NCBI GenBank assembly: GCA_947306025.1
Contig: CAMZFJ010000065.1
Location: 1 to 8,028 of the forward strand
DNA from: an uncultured Fibrobacter sp.
Lineage (GTDB): Bacteria > Fibrobacterota > Fibrobacteria > Fibrobacterales > Fibrobacteraceae
Length of the DNA stretch: 8,028 nucleotides
Reading direction: 5' to 3'
Shown here: piece by piece, positions 6,053 to 8,028 of the stretch
Position numbering within the stretch: position 1 is the first letter of the stretch
Layout of the letters: each line of letters opens with the position of its first letter
Position numbers and translations under genes: made by a program
The notes under the pieces: model-generated
Seen by the model: only the letters and a program-made list of their open reading frames with translations
Database searches by the model: none
Told to the model about the DNA's origin: nothing

Positions 6053-8008
6053 CTACAGGGGAAGCTGGCCGAAGAATCGCCAAAGGAGAACGCCAACAAT
6101 CAAAGAGCCCAGATAGAACGGCAAGTAGCCTGCTTGGGCCAAACGGACCAAGTCTCCGAGCTTGTGGACAAACCATACCGTAAATGCAAGCAATCCTTCA
6201 ATCACGTAATCGTTGAAAGCGCGTGCTACGCGAGCGATGCCACCAAAGATGAACTGGCGGACAACGGCGTAGTACATTTCATCGAAGTAGAACTTGTGGT
6301 AAATGACTTTGTAAATGCCACTGCGGTTTGTTTCGTCGAGAGCGCGCTGGACTTTAGCCCACGGGCTTGCGTAAAGCAACCAAGCAATCACAAGTGCTAC
6401 GACAGCAATGGCTACGGCTACATACGGAATCCATTCGGCATGTTCAAGCCTCATGAGCTGCGGCACATGCAATTGGCCCGGCACAAAGAACTTCTCGAAA
6501 AGTCCCTTGCCCAAAACACCGCTCAAGAGAGCCGGAATCGCAAGGATGACAATTGGGAGCGTCATGGCGAAATCTTCATGAACATGCCCAGCCTTGACGC
6601 CTTCGTGACGCGGAGCGCCATGGAACGCCAGGAAGAACAGACGGAACATGTAGAATGTCGTGAGACCGCTCGTGAGAAGTGCAAGCCCGAAGACAACGTA
6701 ATGGTGCCCTTGGAATGCCGCGAGGATGATTTCGTCCTTGGAGAAGAATCCGGAGAACGGCGGAATGCCCGAAATGGCGAGAATCGAAATGAGCGTGCAA
6801 ACGTAAGTGAGCTTCATCTTCTTGCCGAGACCGCCCATCGCATCGAGATCGTTTGTGCCGACTTGATGGATTAAGCTACCGGCGATGAGGAACAAGCTGC
6901 ACTTGAAGAAAGCGTGCGTAAAGATGTGGAATGTCGAAGCGGTCCAACCGGTAACGGCAACGACTTGTCCAATCTTGCAAGCGCCGAGCGCAAACATCAT
7001 GTAACCGAGCTGCGAAAGCGTGGAGTAGGCGAGGATGCGCTTGATGTCCTTTTGCGTGCAAGCGATGACGGCAGCAAAGACCATCGTGAATGCACCGACC
7101 CACATGATGAGCGTGAGGGCGTTATCGCAAATGGCGAAGAACGGGAACAGGCGAGCGACCAAGTAAACACCAGCGACGACCATCGTTGCACTGTGGATGA
7201 TCGAGCTTACGGGTGTAGGACCTTCCATGGCGTTCGGGAGCCAGATATGCATCGGGAACATGGCGGATTTGCCCCAGCCACCGGTAAAGATGAGGATGGA
7301 GCCCAAGACCAATGCTTCGGCTTTGGAAACGGTTACAAGGCCAAGATTGATGAATTCATTTTGGAAATTGATGAGGCTAAGCGAATTGAGTGTCGAAAAG
7401 TCGAAGCTGCCAACGACATAGCTCACGAGCACAATGCCGAGCAAGAAGAAGCTATCGGCAAAGCGGGTGAGGATGAATGCTTGCTTGGATGCGCTCACGG
7501 CACTCGGCTTGTGGTACCAGAAACCGATGAGCAAGTAACTTGAAACGCCCACGAGTTCCCAGAAGATGAACATCTGGAAAAGGTTCGTGGCGACGACAAG
7601 CCCGAGCATGCTGAAGCTGAACAGCGAAAGCAGTGCAAAGAAACGACCTGCGGCACGGTCTTCACGCATGTAGCCGATGCTGTAGATGTTCACCATGAAG
7701 CTGATGAACGTGACGACCACGAGCATCATCACGGACAAGGGGTCAATCAGCATGCCGATTCTTGCAACGAGGTCACCCACGAATGGGATGAACGTATGGT
7801 CGAACAGCGTTGCTTTTTGCGGTGCCAAATCGGAACTGAAGTAGTTGAACGCGATGGTCCCTGCAGCGGCAAATGCAATTCCGTTACAGAGGACTGCGAA
7901 GCATGCAGCTGCCTTCGCGCACTTGTTTCCGAGGAAAAGCCCGTTCACGACGAACGAGAGGAGCGGAAGTAAAAGAATCAAATAGCCGAGAGTGATATCA
8001 TCAATCAT
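6053..8008 (-). CDS. nuoL: NADH-quinone oxidoreductase subunit L
   Basis: Distal antiporter-like subunit of complex I (ND5 homologue). It has 651 residues, somewhat longer than E. coli NuoL (about 613) but within the family range. An N-terminal antiporter segment (about 75-125) is followed by the proton-translocation domain (about 135-430). The C-terminal part (about 550-651) contains the KFYFDEMYYAVV motif (572-583), which leads into the long lateral amphipathic helix along NuoM and NuoN and the final membrane anchor. Proton-path residues are all present: Glu151 in FWELVGVSSYLLIGFW (TM5), Asp185, Lys247 in GGWGKSAMFPMHIWLP (TM7), His272 in IIHSATMV (TM8), His361 and His365, Lys369 in HAFFKCSLF, and Lys424-Asp425 in GFFSKDEIILAAF (TM12). 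The start ATG at 8008 is supported by a GAGGG ribosome binding site. nuoK, expected upstream, would lie off the right edge. nuoL and nuoM form one transcription unit. Confidence 0.97.
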   Translation of the reverse strand: MIDDITLGYLILLLPLLSFVVNGLFLGNKCAKAAACFAVLCNGIAFAAAGTIAFNYFSSDLAPQKATLFDHTFIPFVGDLVARIGMLIDPLSVMMLVVVTFISFMVNIYSIGYMREDRAAGRFFALLSLFSFSMLGLVVATNLFQMFIFWELVGVSSYLLIGFWYHKPSAVSASKQAFILTRFADSFFLLGIVLVSYVVGSFDFSTLNSLSLINFQNEFINLGLVTVSKAEALVLGSILIFTGGWGKSAMFPMHIWLPNAMEGPTPVSSIIHSATMVVAGVYLVARLFPFFAICDNALTLIMWVGAFTMVFAAVIACTQKDIKRILAYSTLSQLGYMMFALGACKIGQVVAVTGWTASTFHIFTHAFFKCSLFLIAGSLIHQVGTNDLDAMGGLGKKMKLTYVCTLISILAISGIPPFSGFFSKDEIILAAFQGHHYVVFGLALLTSGLTTFYMFRLFFLAFHGAPRHEGVKAGHVHEDFAMTLPIVILAIPALLSGVLGKGLFEKFFVPGQLHVPQLMRLEHAEWIPYVAVAIAVVALVIAWLLYASPWAKVQRALDETNRSGIYKVIYHKFYFDEMYYAVVRQFIFGGIARVARAFNDYVIEGLLAFTVWFVHKLGDLVRLAQAGYLPFYLGSLIVGVLLWRFFGQLPL

Positions 8009-8014
8009 GGAGGT

Positions 8015-8019
8015 CCCTC
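8015..8019 (-). promoter_or_regulatory. Ribosome binding site of nuoL
   Basis: On the minus strand GAGGG lies 6 nt before the ATG at 8008. It is the clearest Shine-Dalgarno of the three nuo genes here and fixes the nuoL start. Confidence 0.65.
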
Positions 8020-8028
8020 AACTGGTCA

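Noticed and set aside
6134..7543. Plus-strand frames of 246 and 209 residues opposite nuoL
   Set aside because: Both are antisense to nuoL, with composition typical of complement reading and no recognisable motif.
8009..8028. Possible end of nuoK at the right edge (TGA on the minus strand at 8026-8028)
   Set aside because: Only 20 bases are present and the frame cannot be checked; gene order suggests nuoK, but the sequence does not show it.

Overview
The window looks like part of the chromosome of a moderate-GC, probably anaerobic Gram-negative bacterium. A Fibrobacter-like organism is my best guess. It rests on gene content (a secreted formylglycine-generating-enzyme-like protein, a lone Phd-type antitoxin, a proton-pumping complex I operon) and on general sequence style, not on a marker gene, so the assignment is tentative.

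Layout. Bases 1-1103 (minus strand) hold the start and most of xseA, the exonuclease VII large subunit; its 3' end lies off the left edge. A gap of about 126 bp follows, with a GC-rich hairpin, a short direct repeat and a plausible AT-rich promoter region. A small plus-strand Phd/YefM-family antitoxin gene (1230-1430) starts at GTG and is closed by a textbook intrinsic terminator (1431-1453). Only 14 bp later a plus-strand gene (1468-2910) begins; it encodes an exported protein with a C-terminal FGE-sulfatase (SUMF1/EgtB-like) domain. Its middle is much richer in AT than its two ends. A symmetric hairpin (2928-2957) with an A tract before it and a T tract after it can stop transcription from both sides.

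From 3026 to 8008 the minus strand carries the membrane-arm end of a complex I operon in the usual order nuoL-nuoM-nuoN, transcribed right to left. These are the three large antiporter-like subunits of NADH:quinone oxidoreductase. NuoL and NuoN keep the charged residues expected along the proton path: the TM5 glutamate, the TM7 and TM8 lysine or histidine, and the TM12 lysine. NuoM keeps the TM5 glutamate, the TM8 lysine and the TM12 glutamate, but the normally invariant TM7 lysine is replaced by serine in a Ser-Ser-Ser run. This is the most notable observation in the window, because it suggests a complex I in which the middle pump is altered or silent.

nuoL and nuoM are 9 bp apart and clearly cotranscribed. 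nuoM and nuoN are separated by 84 bp holding a small hairpin and short tandem repeats. I found no tRNA, rRNA, CRISPR array, insertion sequence or complete new defence system.
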